6,904 nucleotides of DNA from assembly GCA_038252945.1 (NCBI GenBank), contig JBBSHN010000118.1:1-6904 (forward strand), written 5' to 3'. Below the pieces are notes generated by a model. It was not told where the DNA came from, did no database searches, and worked only from the letters and a program-made list of their open reading frames with translations. The translations under genes were made by a program, and so were the position numbers. Source of the DNA: JAUJOE01 sp038252945. Lineage in GTDB: Bacteria > Actinomycetota > Actinomycetes > Propionibacteriales > Nocardioidaceae. Positions 1 to 6,891 of this stretch are shown here, piece after piece. The first letter of the stretch is position 1; each line of letters begins with the position of its first letter.

Positions 1-77
1 CAGCCGGGTCACGGGTCCCCCGCTCCCACCCTTGGGTTCGGCGCCCGGTCGTGAGGGCAGGACTCGGCGTACCACGA

Positions 78-106
78 CCGGTGCTCCTTCTGCGAAGGAA
101 CGCCGG
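78..106 (-). terminator. Candidate hairpin terminator, 13-bp stem
   Basis: Positions 78-90 pair with 94-106 around a three-base loop (TGC). The stem has 13 positions, with a core of six perfect pairs (TCCTTC/GAAGGA), one wobble and one mismatch. It starts about 90 bases after the DUF1206 stop on the minus strand. There is no T-tract on either side, which is common for actinobacterial terminators but means that function is inferred from structure and position only. Because the hairpin is near-symmetric it could serve either strand. Confidence 0.4.
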
Positions 107-147
107 AGACGCTACGCCATCGCTTCCGCTCCAAGCAAACATCCGGC

Positions 148-181
148 CGACACGCCGGTGACGGCTGCGTCGAGCGTGTCG
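148..181 (-). terminator. Candidate hairpin just after the DUF1206 stop
   Basis: CGACACGC at 148-155 pairs perfectly with GCGTGTCG at 174-181, giving eight base pairs and an 18-base loop. The loop bases can form a competing GCCG/CGGC pairing. The hairpin begins about 15 bases after the stop codon of the DUF1206 gene on the minus strand. No T-tract follows. It overlaps the repeat arm at 169-186, so it may be part of a decayed palindromic repeat, a terminator or mRNA-stabilising structure, or both. Confidence 0.3.
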
Positions 182-186
182 AAACC
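169..186. repeat. Solo copy of the palindromic repeat arm seen in hrpA
   Basis: The 18 bases GTCGAGCGTGTCGAAACC match 16 of 18 bases of the right arm of the hrpA inverted repeat (3636-3653, GTCGAGCTTGTCGAGACC). The copy sits in the 3' region of the DUF1206 gene, ten bases past its stop codon. I found no inverted partner nearby, so it is either a half element or a degenerate one. Sharing an 18-mer at this identity within 7 kb supports a dispersed repeat family, although the GTCGA words are favoured by the base composition. Confidence 0.4.
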
Positions 187-195
187 ACCACCGGC

Positions 196-1008
196 TCAGG
201 CAGCGGTGTTTGTGTACCGCGCCCAGCCGAAGCAGTAGAGCCCGAAGCATCCGATGCCCGCTGCCACCACAGCCAACAGCCACGGGCCGACCGGCTGAGC
301 GACGAGAGTCCGCAGCGCTACATCGAGTCCGCCAACATGACGCGGGTTGTAGGTCAGCGCAGCCCAGATGAGGAGGCCACCCACAACACCAAGCGCCAGC
401 CCCTTCATCGGATAGCCGAACATTCCCGCCGCGACCAGCGCCGTACCCGAGGAGCCTGAATCGGCGTCGTAGTCGAGATTGTCGAGGAACGACCGCGACA
501 CACCCTGCCAAGCCAAGCCGACGCCTACCGCGACGAAAAAAACGCCGACCAGCGCCACGAGGACCGGCCCGAATGGCAGCCGCATCACCTCGGCGGTGAG
601 GTGGTTCTTGCTCGAATTCGACCCACTGCCGATGGCCTCGGAGATGGCGCTTTCGCCGAAGGCTCCGTAGACGAGAACTCTCCCGACAGCGAGCGCGCGC
701 CAGAACCAGCGCGTCCACACACCCGACCGGCGATGCCCGATGACCGCCTCCACCAACTGCCAGACGGCCAGCGCAGCGAAGCCGAGCGCCAGCGCCCAGA
801 GCAGAAGAGGCCCCCACGACTGCTCGGCGAGAGCCTGCATGGCGCCTTGCTGGCTGGCTGGCTCAGGCGACTTGCCGAAGGCCAACTCCAAGGCGAGCCC
901 GGCGACAAGCACGTGAACGATGCCGTACGCCACTAGCCCGATGCGAACACCGCGATCCAACCAGACGCTGGTGTTGAGGTCATGCGCGGCTTGCTGTGCC
1001 TGGGACAC
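196..1008 (-). CDS. DUF1206 family six-helix membrane protein
   Basis: This is a 270-residue integral membrane protein with no signal peptide, placed in the DUF1206 family from its characteristic three-fold repeat of paired helices. The function of the family is unknown to me. Predicted helices lie near residues 22-45, 66-91, 102-121, 145-170, 190-220 and 241-265. Each pair opens with a glycine-rich aromatic motif: GLVAYGIVH, GRVLVYGAF and GYPMKGLALG. The third repeat continues with the family pattern GGLDVALRTL followed by PVGPWLL. Loops of about 20 residues at 46-65 and 122-144 are polar. I chose the GTG at 1008 because AAGGAG lies seven bases upstream (1016-1021) and the protein then begins shortly before helix one. 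An upstream in-frame ATG at 1083 would add 25 residues, but it has no ribosome binding site of note and overlaps the end of hrpA. The gene follows hrpA by 61 bases and is probably the last gene of the transcript. Confidence 0.85.
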   Translation of the reverse strand: MSQAQQAAHDLNTSVWLDRGVRIGLVAYGIVHVLVAGLALELAFGKSPEPASQQGAMQALAEQSWGPLLLWALALGFAALAVWQLVEAVIGHRRSGVWTRWFWRALAVGRVLVYGAFGESAISEAIGSGSNSSKNHLTAEVMRLPFGPVLVALVGVFFVAVGVGLAWQGVSRSFLDNLDYDADSGSSGTALVAAGMFGYPMKGLALGVVGGLLIWAALTYNPRHVGGLDVALRTLVAQPVGPWLLAVVAAGIGCFGLYCFGWARYTNTAA

Positions 1009-1015
1009 TGCCACT

Positions 1016-1021
1016 CTCCTT
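1016..1021 (-). promoter_or_regulatory. Ribosome binding site deciding the DUF1206 start
   Basis: Read on the minus strand, AAGGAG ends seven bases before the GTG at 1008. This is the ideal spacing, and it favours the 270-residue protein over the 295-residue reading that begins at 1083 inside the end of hrpA. Confidence 0.75.
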
Positions 1022-1069
1022 GCGTCGAAGCGTAAGTGTGTGCGGAGCACGCCCGATCGGATGACGCGC

Positions 1070-4000
1070 TCAGCGGAGGTCATTGAGCGCAGCCTGCACC
1101 CGTTGAACCGAGATCGGTCGTGCTGTCCTCAACGTCGGGGCGAACAGGCTCACTCGCAGCTCCTCCAGCATCCACCGGATGTCTTGCAGCTGAGGTGAAG
1201 GCGCCTCACTCTGCGGCTGAGCCTCGACCGCGTGCAGGTACGCCGCCTGCACGCCCGCCACCGAGGCCATCAGTGAAGCGTCTCGGCGCGGGTCGTGAGC
1301 CAACCGGTCGATCCGCTGCTGCAGAGCAGCGAAATAGCGCGGATAGTGACTAAGGGCGGCGAGCCCTGACTGGGCGGCGAATCCGGCGTAGACGAGCCGG
1401 CTCCACTGGCCCTGCATGTCGGTGTAAGCCGGCAGCAGGTGCAGCGACACCCTGCCCGTCATCCCGCGGTTGACTTCGGACGCAGTGACGAGCGCCGCCC
1501 GAGCTCCTGTCACGACCGCCTCGGTACGACGCTCCCCGTCGGACTCGACCGCTCGGACCAGCCGGTCGAACTGCGCACGGTCCCAGGCCGGGCCACCGGA
1601 CTCGCGAATGATCGAGTCAACCGCGCACGCGAAGCAGTCTTCAAGCAGCTGGGCAGGGCTGGCGCCCGGACACAGCCCCAGCTCCAAGCGCCCCTTGGTG
1701 TCGAGGCGCTCGGTGATTCGCCGCCCCGGCGAATCACCCGTGAGCATCAGCAGCCGGCGTACGCCGAATTGCATCGCGGCCTGCTGGGCCCCGGGGGTTG
1801 GCAAGACCCGCAATGCCACGCTGGTGCCCTCGTCAACGAGCGCGGGATAACCTCGCACCACTGCTCCGGCCCGTGTTGCCGCCAACTCCTTCGCGACAGC
1901 GTCGAAGTCCCACTCCGTGAGCCCTGACCGCTCCAGTTCCGCACCCGTCGAGGAGACCGCCCGCTCTGCCGCCGAGGCGAGGTCGGACTGCAGTGCGGCG
2001 AGGTCGCGGCTGGCCGCCACGATGTCACCGTCGTCGGACACCACCGTGAACCGTGGTTGCAGATGTGGCGGCACAGCGTCGGGCCGCCAGTCCGAACGCT
2101 GAACCAGCACCCCCGTCGTACGGCGCAGGTAACGCTCGAGCGCATCGAGCAACGGCTCCGCGCCTGGAGGTGCGGCGGCCAGAAACGACGCAGCGACGTC
2201 GGGTGCCGGCACGAAGTTCCGGCGCAGCGACTTCGGAAGCGAACGCAGCAGAGCGACCACCAGCTCCTGCCGTAGCCCCGGCACCGGCCACGAGAAGTCC
2301 GTCTCTGTGAAGGCGGGACGCGCAGCCACCGGAAGTCGCACGCTGACGCCGTCGGCGTCGGACCCCGGATCGAATGTGTACGTGAGCGGGAGAGCCGCGT
2401 CGCCGGAGCGCCATTCGTCGGGGAACGCGTCGTGCGACACATCGGCGGCGGACTCGTTGAGCAGGAGCTCTCGCGGAAACGTCAGTAAGTCCGGGGACTG
2501 CCCGCGCGCGGACTTCCACCATGCGTCGAACGTCGTCGCTGAGACGACGTTCTGCGGCACCCGCTCGTCGTAGAACCGGAAGAGTGTCTCGTCGTCCACG
2601 AGCAGATCTCTGCGCCGCGTCTTGTGTTCCAGCTCCTCGGCTTCCTCGAGCAGCGCGGCGTTGGTAGCGAAGAAGCGGTGATGGGTGTCCCATTCCCCCT
2701 GCACCAGCGCGTGCCGCACGAACAGCTCGCGCGCGCCCTCATGATCGATGCGGGCGTACGGGATCAGGCGGTCGGCGACGATCGGTACGCCGTACAGCGT
2801 CACCTTCTCTCTCGCCAGTACCGCGCCGCGGCGCTTCGACCAGTGCGGCTCGCTGTAGTTGCGCTTCACCAGGTGGACGCCCGCTGTCTCCGCCTCCGCC
2901 GGGTCGAGTGCGGCGTTGACGCGTGCCCAGAGCCGGCTCGTCTCCACGAGCTCCGCGGCCATGACGAACTCGGGAGGTTTTTTGGCGAGCGCCGACCCGG
3001 GGAAGATCGCGAACCGGGTGCCGCGCGCCCCTAGGTAGTCGCGGCGTTCGGAGTCGCGCATGCCGATATGCGACAGGAGCCCGGCGAGCAGTGAGCGGTG
3101 AATCTCATCGACGTTCGCGGGCGTGGAGGAGATCTTGAAGCCCAGCTGCTTCGCCGCCTGCCGGAGCTGCCCGTCGAGGTCTTGCCACTCACGTACCCGG
3201 AGATAGTTGAGGAAGTCGCTCTTGCACAGCCGGCGGAATGCGCTTGACGACAGCTGTGCCTGCTGCTCACCGACGTACCGCCACAAGTTGAGCAACGCCA
3301 CGAAGTCGGAGCGTGGGTCGACGAACCGGCGGTGCTTGGCGTCGGCCGCCTCCTGGGCATCGAGTGGTCGCTCCCGAGGGTCTTGGATCGACAACGCCGC
3401 TGTAACGGCGACAACGTCGCGAAGGCAGTCGTTGCGGCCCGCCTCGATCAGCATCCGGCCGAGCCGTGGGTCGATGGGGAGTGAGGCGAGCTGGCGCCCG
3501 ATCGACGTGAGTCGCAGTGACCTTGGTCGGCCCCGGTCTCGACGAGCTCGACCATCGGACTGCTCCCCGGCAGTCGAGCCCCTCAAGACCACACCAGTCG
3601 AATCGGCGGCACTGGCGGCATTGGCGGCATTGGCGGTCGAGCTTGTCGAGACCCCGGCTGCCTCGATCGCGCCGAGCTCCTCCAGGAGCTGCACGCCCGC
3701 CTGCACACTGCGGGTGTCGGGCCGGTCGAGAAAAGGGAAGTCGGCGACCTCGCCTAGTCGCAGCGCGGTCATCTGCAGGATCACCGACGCGAGGTTGGTG
3801 CGCAGGATCTCCGGATCGGTGAATTCCGGTCGCGCCTCGAAGTCCTCCTCGGCGTACAACCGGATGCAGATGCCCTCCGCGACCCGGCCGCACCGGCCCT
3901 TGCGCTGGCTGGCGCTCGCCTTGGAGATCGGCTCGATCGGCAACCGTTGCACCTTAGTGCGCGGGCTGTAGCGCGAAATGCGAGCGAGGCCGGTGTCGAC

Positions 4001-4879
4001 GACGTACCGGACGCCAGGCACGGTGAGCGACGTCTCCGCGACATTGGTGGCGAGCACGACGCGGCGCCGTTCGTGCGGGGCAAACACCTTGTGCTGGTCG
4101 GCCGTAGCCAACCGGCCGTAAAGCGGGAGTACGTCGAACTCGTCCATCGGTCGGCGCGGCCGCACCCGACGAAGTGCTTCGGCCGCGTCGCGGATCTCCC
4201 GCTCGCCGGACAGGAAGACCAAGACGTCACCGGGCCCCTCGCGCGTGAGTTCGGCAACCGCGTCGACGATGCCGGCGGTCTGGTCGTCCTCGAGCCCTCG
4301 GTACCGGACCTCGACGGGGAACATGCGACCCGACACCTCGATGACGGGAGCGTCGCCGAAGTGCTTGGCGAAGCGGTCCGGGTCGATGGTGGCGGAGGTG
4401 ATGATCAATTTGAGGTCCGGCCGGCGGGGTAACAAGCGGGTGAGGTAGCCGAGCAGAAAGTCGATGTTGAGGCTGCGCTCGTGCGCCTCGTCGACGATGA
4501 TCGTGTCGTAGCGCCGCAGCTGCCGGTCGCGCTGGATCTCCGCCAACAAAATCCCATCGGTCATGACCTTGACCGCTGTCGTCTCACTCGAGCGGTCGGT
4601 GAACCGGATCTTGTATCCGACCACGTCCCCAAGCGGGGTGCCGAGCTCGTCAGCGATGCGTTCGGCCACCGTGCGGGCCGCGATCCGGCGAGGCTGCGTA
4701 TGGCCGATGGCTGCGCCTGGCTTTCCCCGGCCGAGCTCAAGGCAGATCTTCGGCAGCTGGGTCGTCTTGCCGCTTCCGGTTTCCCCCGCCACGATCACGA
4801 TCTGGTGCTCGCGGATCGTGCGGGCGATGTCGTCCTTGCGCTGCGAGACCGGCAGCTGCGGTGGATAGCTGATCTCCAT
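1070..4879 (-). CDS. hrpA: ATP-dependent RNA helicase HrpA (DEAH box)
   Basis: This is a 1269-residue cytoplasmic superfamily 2 DEAH-box RNA helicase. The E. coli homologue acts in mRNA processing and in rescue of stalled or collided ribosomes. It follows E. coli HrpA along its whole length. Motifs seen are Walker A GETGSGKTT (32-40), DEAH (130-133), SAT (162-164) and QRKGRCGR (325-332). The winged-helix/HA2 region spans about 385-600, an OB-fold segment with FAIFPGSALAKKPP about 600-680, and the long DUF3418-type C-terminal region runs to the end (DIRWMLEELRVSLFAP near 1233-1248). The start is the ATG at 4879. It shares its first base with the antiporter stop (TGATG), with GAGG at 4890-4893 upstream; a GTG at 4906 adds only nine residues, and an in-frame TGA at 4919-4921 closes the frame. 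Two oddities: the N-terminal extension of about 70-80 residues found in E. coli and other HrpA proteins is absent, and residues 410-450 are an extra linker encoded by an inverted-repeat element. No frameshift is seen. Confidence 0.96.
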   Translation of the reverse strand: MEISYPPQLPVSQRKDDIARTIREHQIVIVAGETGSGKTTQLPKICLELGRGKPGAAIGHTQPRRIAARTVAERIADELGTPLGDVVGYKIRFTDRSSETTAVKVMTDGILLAEIQRDRQLRRYDTIIVDEAHERSLNIDFLLGYLTRLLPRRPDLKLIITSATIDPDRFAKHFGDAPVIEVSGRMFPVEVRYRGLEDDQTAGIVDAVAELTREGPGDVLVFLSGEREIRDAAEALRRVRPRRPMDEFDVLPLYGRLATADQHKVFAPHERRRVVLATNVAETSLTVPGVRYVVDTGLARISRYSPRTKVQRLPIEPISKASASQRKGRCGRVAEGICIRLYAEEDFEARPEFTDPEILRTNLASVILQMTALRLGEVADFPFLDRPDTRSVQAGVQLLEELGAIEAAGVSTSSTANAANAASAADSTGVVLRGSTAGEQSDGRARRDRGRPRSLRLTSIGRQLASLPIDPRLGRMLIEAGRNDCLRDVVAVTAALSIQDPRERPLDAQEAADAKHRRFVDPRSDFVALLNLWRYVGEQQAQLSSSAFRRLCKSDFLNYLRVREWQDLDGQLRQAAKQLGFKISSTPANVDEIHRSLLAGLLSHIGMRDSERRDYLGARGTRFAIFPGSALAKKPPEFVMAAELVETSRLWARVNAALDPAEAETAGVHLVKRNYSEPHWSKRRGAVLAREKVTLYGVPIVADRLIPYARIDHEGARELFVRHALVQGEWDTHHRFFATNAALLEEAEELEHKTRRRDLLVDDETLFRFYDERVPQNVVSATTFDAWWKSARGQSPDLLTFPRELLLNESAADVSHDAFPDEWRSGDAALPLTYTFDPGSDADGVSVRLPVAARPAFTETDFSWPVPGLRQELVVALLRSLPKSLRRNFVPAPDVAASFLAAAPPGAEPLLDALERYLRRTTGVLVQRSDWRPDAVPPHLQPRFTVVSDDGDIVAASRDLAALQSDLASAAERAVSSTGAELERSGLTEWDFDAVAKELAATRAGAVVRGYPALVDEGTSVALRVLPTPGAQQAAMQFGVRRLLMLTGDSPGRRITERLDTKGRLELGLCPGASPAQLLEDCFACAVDSIIRESGGPAWDRAQFDRLVRAVESDGERRTEAVVTGARAALVTASEVNRGMTGRVSLHLLPAYTDMQGQWSRLVYAGFAAQSGLAALSHYPRYFAALQQRIDRLAHDPRRDASLMASVAGVQAAYLHAVEAQPQSEAPSPQLQDIRWMLEELRVSLFAPTLRTARPISVQRVQAALNDLR
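3531..3656. repeat. In-frame palindromic element inserted in hrpA
   Basis: Left arm GGTCTCGACGAGCTCGACC (3535-3553) and right arm GGTCGAGCTTGTCGAGACC (3635-3653) are inverted copies matching at 18 of 19 bases, separated by 81 bases. The whole unit is a multiple of codons in effect, so hrpA stays open. On the minus strand the arms are read as VSTSST and GRARRD. The encoded segment (about residues 410-450 of HrpA) is rich in Ala, Ser, Thr, Gly and Arg. It lies between ELGAIEAA and LRLTSIGRQLASLPIDPRL, where E. coli HrpA has only about eleven linker residues. I am familiar with palindromes of this form being dispersed in actinobacterial genomes, but the copy number here cannot be checked from one window. 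A further arm-like copy is at 169-186. Confidence 0.75.
3605..3637. repeat. 9-bp tandem repeat inside the hrpA element
   Basis: Three successive nine-base units (GGCGGCACT, GGCGGCATT, GGCGGCATT) are followed by a partial fourth (GGCGGT) that runs into the right arm of the inverted repeat. On the minus strand it encodes the Ala-Asn/Ser-Ala run NAANAASAA near residues 417-425 of HrpA. Whole-codon units allow slippage without breaking the frame, so the length may vary between strains. Confidence 0.75.
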
Positions 4880-6789
4880 CAGCCGAGCACCTCGTCCGGG
4901 AAGCACCAGCGCCAGGCTTCACCGGCTTCCAGACTGCGGATCACAGGATGGTGGGTGCGGCGGAAATGGCGGTTCGCGTGCTTTCCGACGGAGGAGTCAC
5001 AGCAGGCAACGTGGCCGCACGTCATGCAAAGGCGCAGGTGCACCCATTGCAGCTCCTCGGCGAGGCAGTCACCGCAAGCATCTGGCACATCCGGCGGTGG
5101 GGCGTCAGTCAGCTCCTTGAGATGCTCGCAGGGCACGTGGCCGCTCCCTGCGGTGAGCTCTTGTTCGCGACTCTCCACGCTGGCGGATCGTCGGAAGTCG
5201 AGAACCGTCTCCTCGATGTCGAGGTCGTTGAAGACGGTGCGCAAGACGTCCTCGGGCGCCGAGCCCTCGTCGCGCAACCGGATTAGGTCGGCCCGCTGTG
5301 CCTGGATCACCTCCATGCGCAGCCGGGCGTAGGCCTCGCTCGGCGTCTCGGTGGAGCTTCCCAGCCGCTCCCACATCGCCTCGGCGCGCTCCTGGGTCCG
5401 GCGTCGTACCCGCTCCACCGCGTCGGAAGGGTCGTCCGGGCGCACGACCTCTTCGAGCCGCGCGAGTCCGGCCGCCGTGGAGTGCTGATGTGCGGTCGCG
5501 GCCTCCAGTGCGTCCTCCGCCGGATCAGGCCCGCGCAGATTCAGTCGGCGCAGCACCCACGGCAGTGTGGCGGCCTGTATGACCAGCGTCGCGCCCACCA
5601 CGACGAGCGCGATAAGGATCAAGACCTCGCGGTGAGGAGCGTTCGTCGGCAGGATGAAGACCGCGGCGAGCGTCACGACGCCACGCATGCCGGCCCAGGA
5701 GATCGCCGCCGGATAGCGCCAGGCCGGGGCCGGGTCACGGGCCTCGATGGCCGGGATGAGCCGGGGAATGTACGTCGCCGGGAACACCCAGAGCGGCCGC
5801 ACGATCATGACGGTGAGCGTCACAGCGACACATGCGAACACGATCTGGCTGACTGGGAGGGAGCTTCGCGACGCGGCGAGCAGGATTTCGCGGACTTGGA
5901 GTCCGATCAGCAAGAAGACCGTGTTCTCCAGCAGGAACTCGATCGTCGCCCAGTTCGTGCGCTCGAAGACTCGAGAGGAGGCGGACTGCACGACGTGCGA
6001 GCGGTGACCGAGCGCGAGACCGGTCACCACCACCGCGAGCAGGCCGGAGACGTGGAACTGCTCCGCGATCAGGTAGGCGATGAACGGCGTGATCAGCGAG
6101 ATCGCCGTGTCAGTGATCTCGTCGATGACTCGGCCGCGGATCTTGCCGGTGACGAAGGCGAGGCCCAGACCGATGGCGACACCACCGACCGCCGTGACGA
6201 CGAAGTCTCCGGCGACTCCCAGCACTGAGACGGCCCCGGTCGCCGCCGCGAGCGCCGTACGCAGCCCCACGAGGGCGGTCGCGTCGTTGAGCAGGCTCTC
6301 CCCCTGCAGGATCGTCACCACCCGCCCCGGCATACCGACCCGGCGCGCGATAGCGGTCGCGGCGACCGCGTCCGGCGGCGAGACGACGGCACCCAGCGCC
6401 ATCGCATACGGCCAGGAAATCGGCAGCACCAGGTGAACGACGACTCCCACGGTGACGGTGGTCACGGCGACCAGACCTACGGACAACAGTCCGATCGGGC
6501 GGGCGTTGCGGTGGAAGTCGAGAAGCGAGGTGTTCAGCACTGCGGCGTACAGGAGAGGCGGCAGGAACCCGACCAGTGCCACCTCAGGGCTCAGGTGCAC
6601 GACGGGAGCGCCGGGAACGTACGACCCGGCGACGCCGACGACGGCGAGCACGAGCGGCGCCGGTACCGGAAAGCGGCGCGAGAGCCCCGTGACCACGGTG
6701 ACGATTGCCACCAAGGCCACTATCTCCACCGCTGAGTGCACCCCCGAAGTGTTCCAGAGAAGCGCGGGGTGCCCAGTGCGGTTTCCCAT
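4879..6789 (-). CDS. NhaP/CPA1-type cation/proton antiporter with C-terminal UBP zinc finger
   Basis: This is a 636-residue inner-membrane protein that likely exchanges Na+ (or K+) for protons in pH and salt homeostasis. About 12 to 13 membrane helices fill residues 19-412. Family motifs seen are VVSPPDAVAA with Asp140, GESLLNDA with Asn168-Asp169 (the ND pair typical of electroneutral CPA1 exchangers), and WAGMRGVVTLAA with Arg369. Residues 420-545 form a charged cytoplasmic region, partly helical (YARLRMEVIQAQRADLIRL). Residues 550-636 are a UBP-type zinc finger with candidate zinc ligands Cys554, His556, Cys572, Cys575, Cys588, Cys591, Cys596, His604, His608 and His613/614. Its partner is unknown. 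The ATG at 6789 has no clear ribosome binding site; GTG at 6741 or 6729 would start just before helix one (VHSAVEIVALVAIV) as related antiporters usually do, so the first 16 to 20 residues are doubtful. Its stop overlaps the hrpA start. Ion specificity cannot be read from the sequence. Confidence 0.92.
   Translation of the reverse strand: MGNRTGHPALLWNTSGVHSAVEIVALVAIVTVVTGLSRRFPVPAPLVLAVVGVAGSYVPGAPVVHLSPEVALVGFLPPLLYAAVLNTSLLDFHRNARPIGLLSVGLVAVTTVTVGVVVHLVLPISWPYAMALGAVVSPPDAVAATAIARRVGMPGRVVTILQGESLLNDATALVGLRTALAAATGAVSVLGVAGDFVVTAVGGVAIGLGLAFVTGKIRGRVIDEITDTAISLITPFIAYLIAEQFHVSGLLAVVVTGLALGHRSHVVQSASSRVFERTNWATIEFLLENTVFLLIGLQVREILLAASRSSLPVSQIVFACVAVTLTVMIVRPLWVFPATYIPRLIPAIEARDPAPAWRYPAAISWAGMRGVVTLAAVFILPTNAPHREVLILIALVVVGATLVIQAATLPWVLRRLNLRGPDPAEDALEAATAHQHSTAAGLARLEEVVRPDDPSDAVERVRRRTQERAEAMWERLGSSTETPSEAYARLRMEVIQAQRADLIRLRDEGSAPEDVLRTVFNDLDIEETVLDFRRSASVESREQELTAGSGHVPCEHLKELTDAPPPDVPDACGDCLAEELQWVHLRLCMTCGHVACCDSSVGKHANRHFRRTHHPVIRSLEAGEAWRWCFPDEVLG
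4890..4893 (-). promoter_or_regulatory. Ribosome binding site of hrpA inside the antiporter end
   Basis: GAGG on the minus strand lies ten bases before the hrpA ATG at 4879, within the last codons of the antiporter. Together with the TGATG stop/start overlap it suggests that ribosomes finishing the antiporter re-initiate on hrpA. Confidence 0.5.
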
Positions 6790-6879
6790 GCGGACGGGGC
6801 AGGCTCACCGTGTGCAGTGCCAGGACATACCTGACGGGTATGTGACAAGACATTCCTGACACCTGATCCGCTGTTGGTT

Positions 6880-6884
6880 GAGGG
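6880..6884 (+). promoter_or_regulatory. Ribosome binding site of the divergent right-edge gene
   Basis: GAGGG lies seven bases before the ATG at 6892, an ideal spacing. It is the main reason for believing a plus-strand gene starts at the right edge. Confidence 0.55.
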
Positions 6885-6891
6885 TTCGGCC

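Larger units (their letters stand above)
1..195. other. Intergenic region at left edge, no convincing gene
   Basis: This stretch follows the stop codon of the DUF1206 gene. Short open frames exist on both strands (9-191 minus, 32-238 plus), but they are arginine- and proline-rich, show no family resemblance and have no clear ribosome binding site, so I do not call them. What the stretch does hold is two hairpins (148-181 and 78-106) and a copy of the repeat arm also found in hrpA (169-186). It is most likely the 3' untranslated and terminator region of the minus-strand cluster. The neighbouring gene to the left lies outside the window. Confidence 0.6.

Noticed and set aside
33..49. tRNA T-arm-like sequence (TTGGG-TTCGGCG-CCCGG)
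   Set aside because: Two of five stem pairs are wobbles and no matching acceptor stem, D-arm or anticodon arm can be found around it.
9..191. Minus-strand 60-residue and overlapping plus-strand 68-residue open frames at the left edge
   Set aside because: Arg/Pro-rich low-complexity content, no ribosome binding site, no family resemblance, and the plus-strand one runs into the end of the DUF1206 gene antisense.
1009..1083. 25-residue N-terminal extension of the DUF1206 protein from ATG 1083
   Set aside because: This ATG overlaps the hrpA stop and lacks a good ribosome binding site, while GTG 1008 has AAGGAG at ideal distance.
3207..3971. 254-residue plus-strand open frame opposite hrpA
   Set aside because: Shadow frame in GC-rich DNA; its Ser/Arg-rich composition matches no family, while the opposite strand encodes intact HrpA.
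4880..4906. HrpA start at GTG 4906
   Set aside because: It would add only nine unlike residues inside the antiporter gene; ATG 4879 sits at the TGATG overlap and starts at the conserved SYP..LPVS segment.
4481..5332. 283-residue plus-strand open frame across the hrpA/antiporter junction
   Set aside because: Antisense shadow of two well-supported genes, with no domain or start signal of its own.
5482..6228. 248-residue Asp/Arg-rich plus-strand open frame opposite the antiporter
   Set aside because: The Asp/Arg/His-rich composition is the expected antisense image of hydrophobic GC-rich codons; no family seen.
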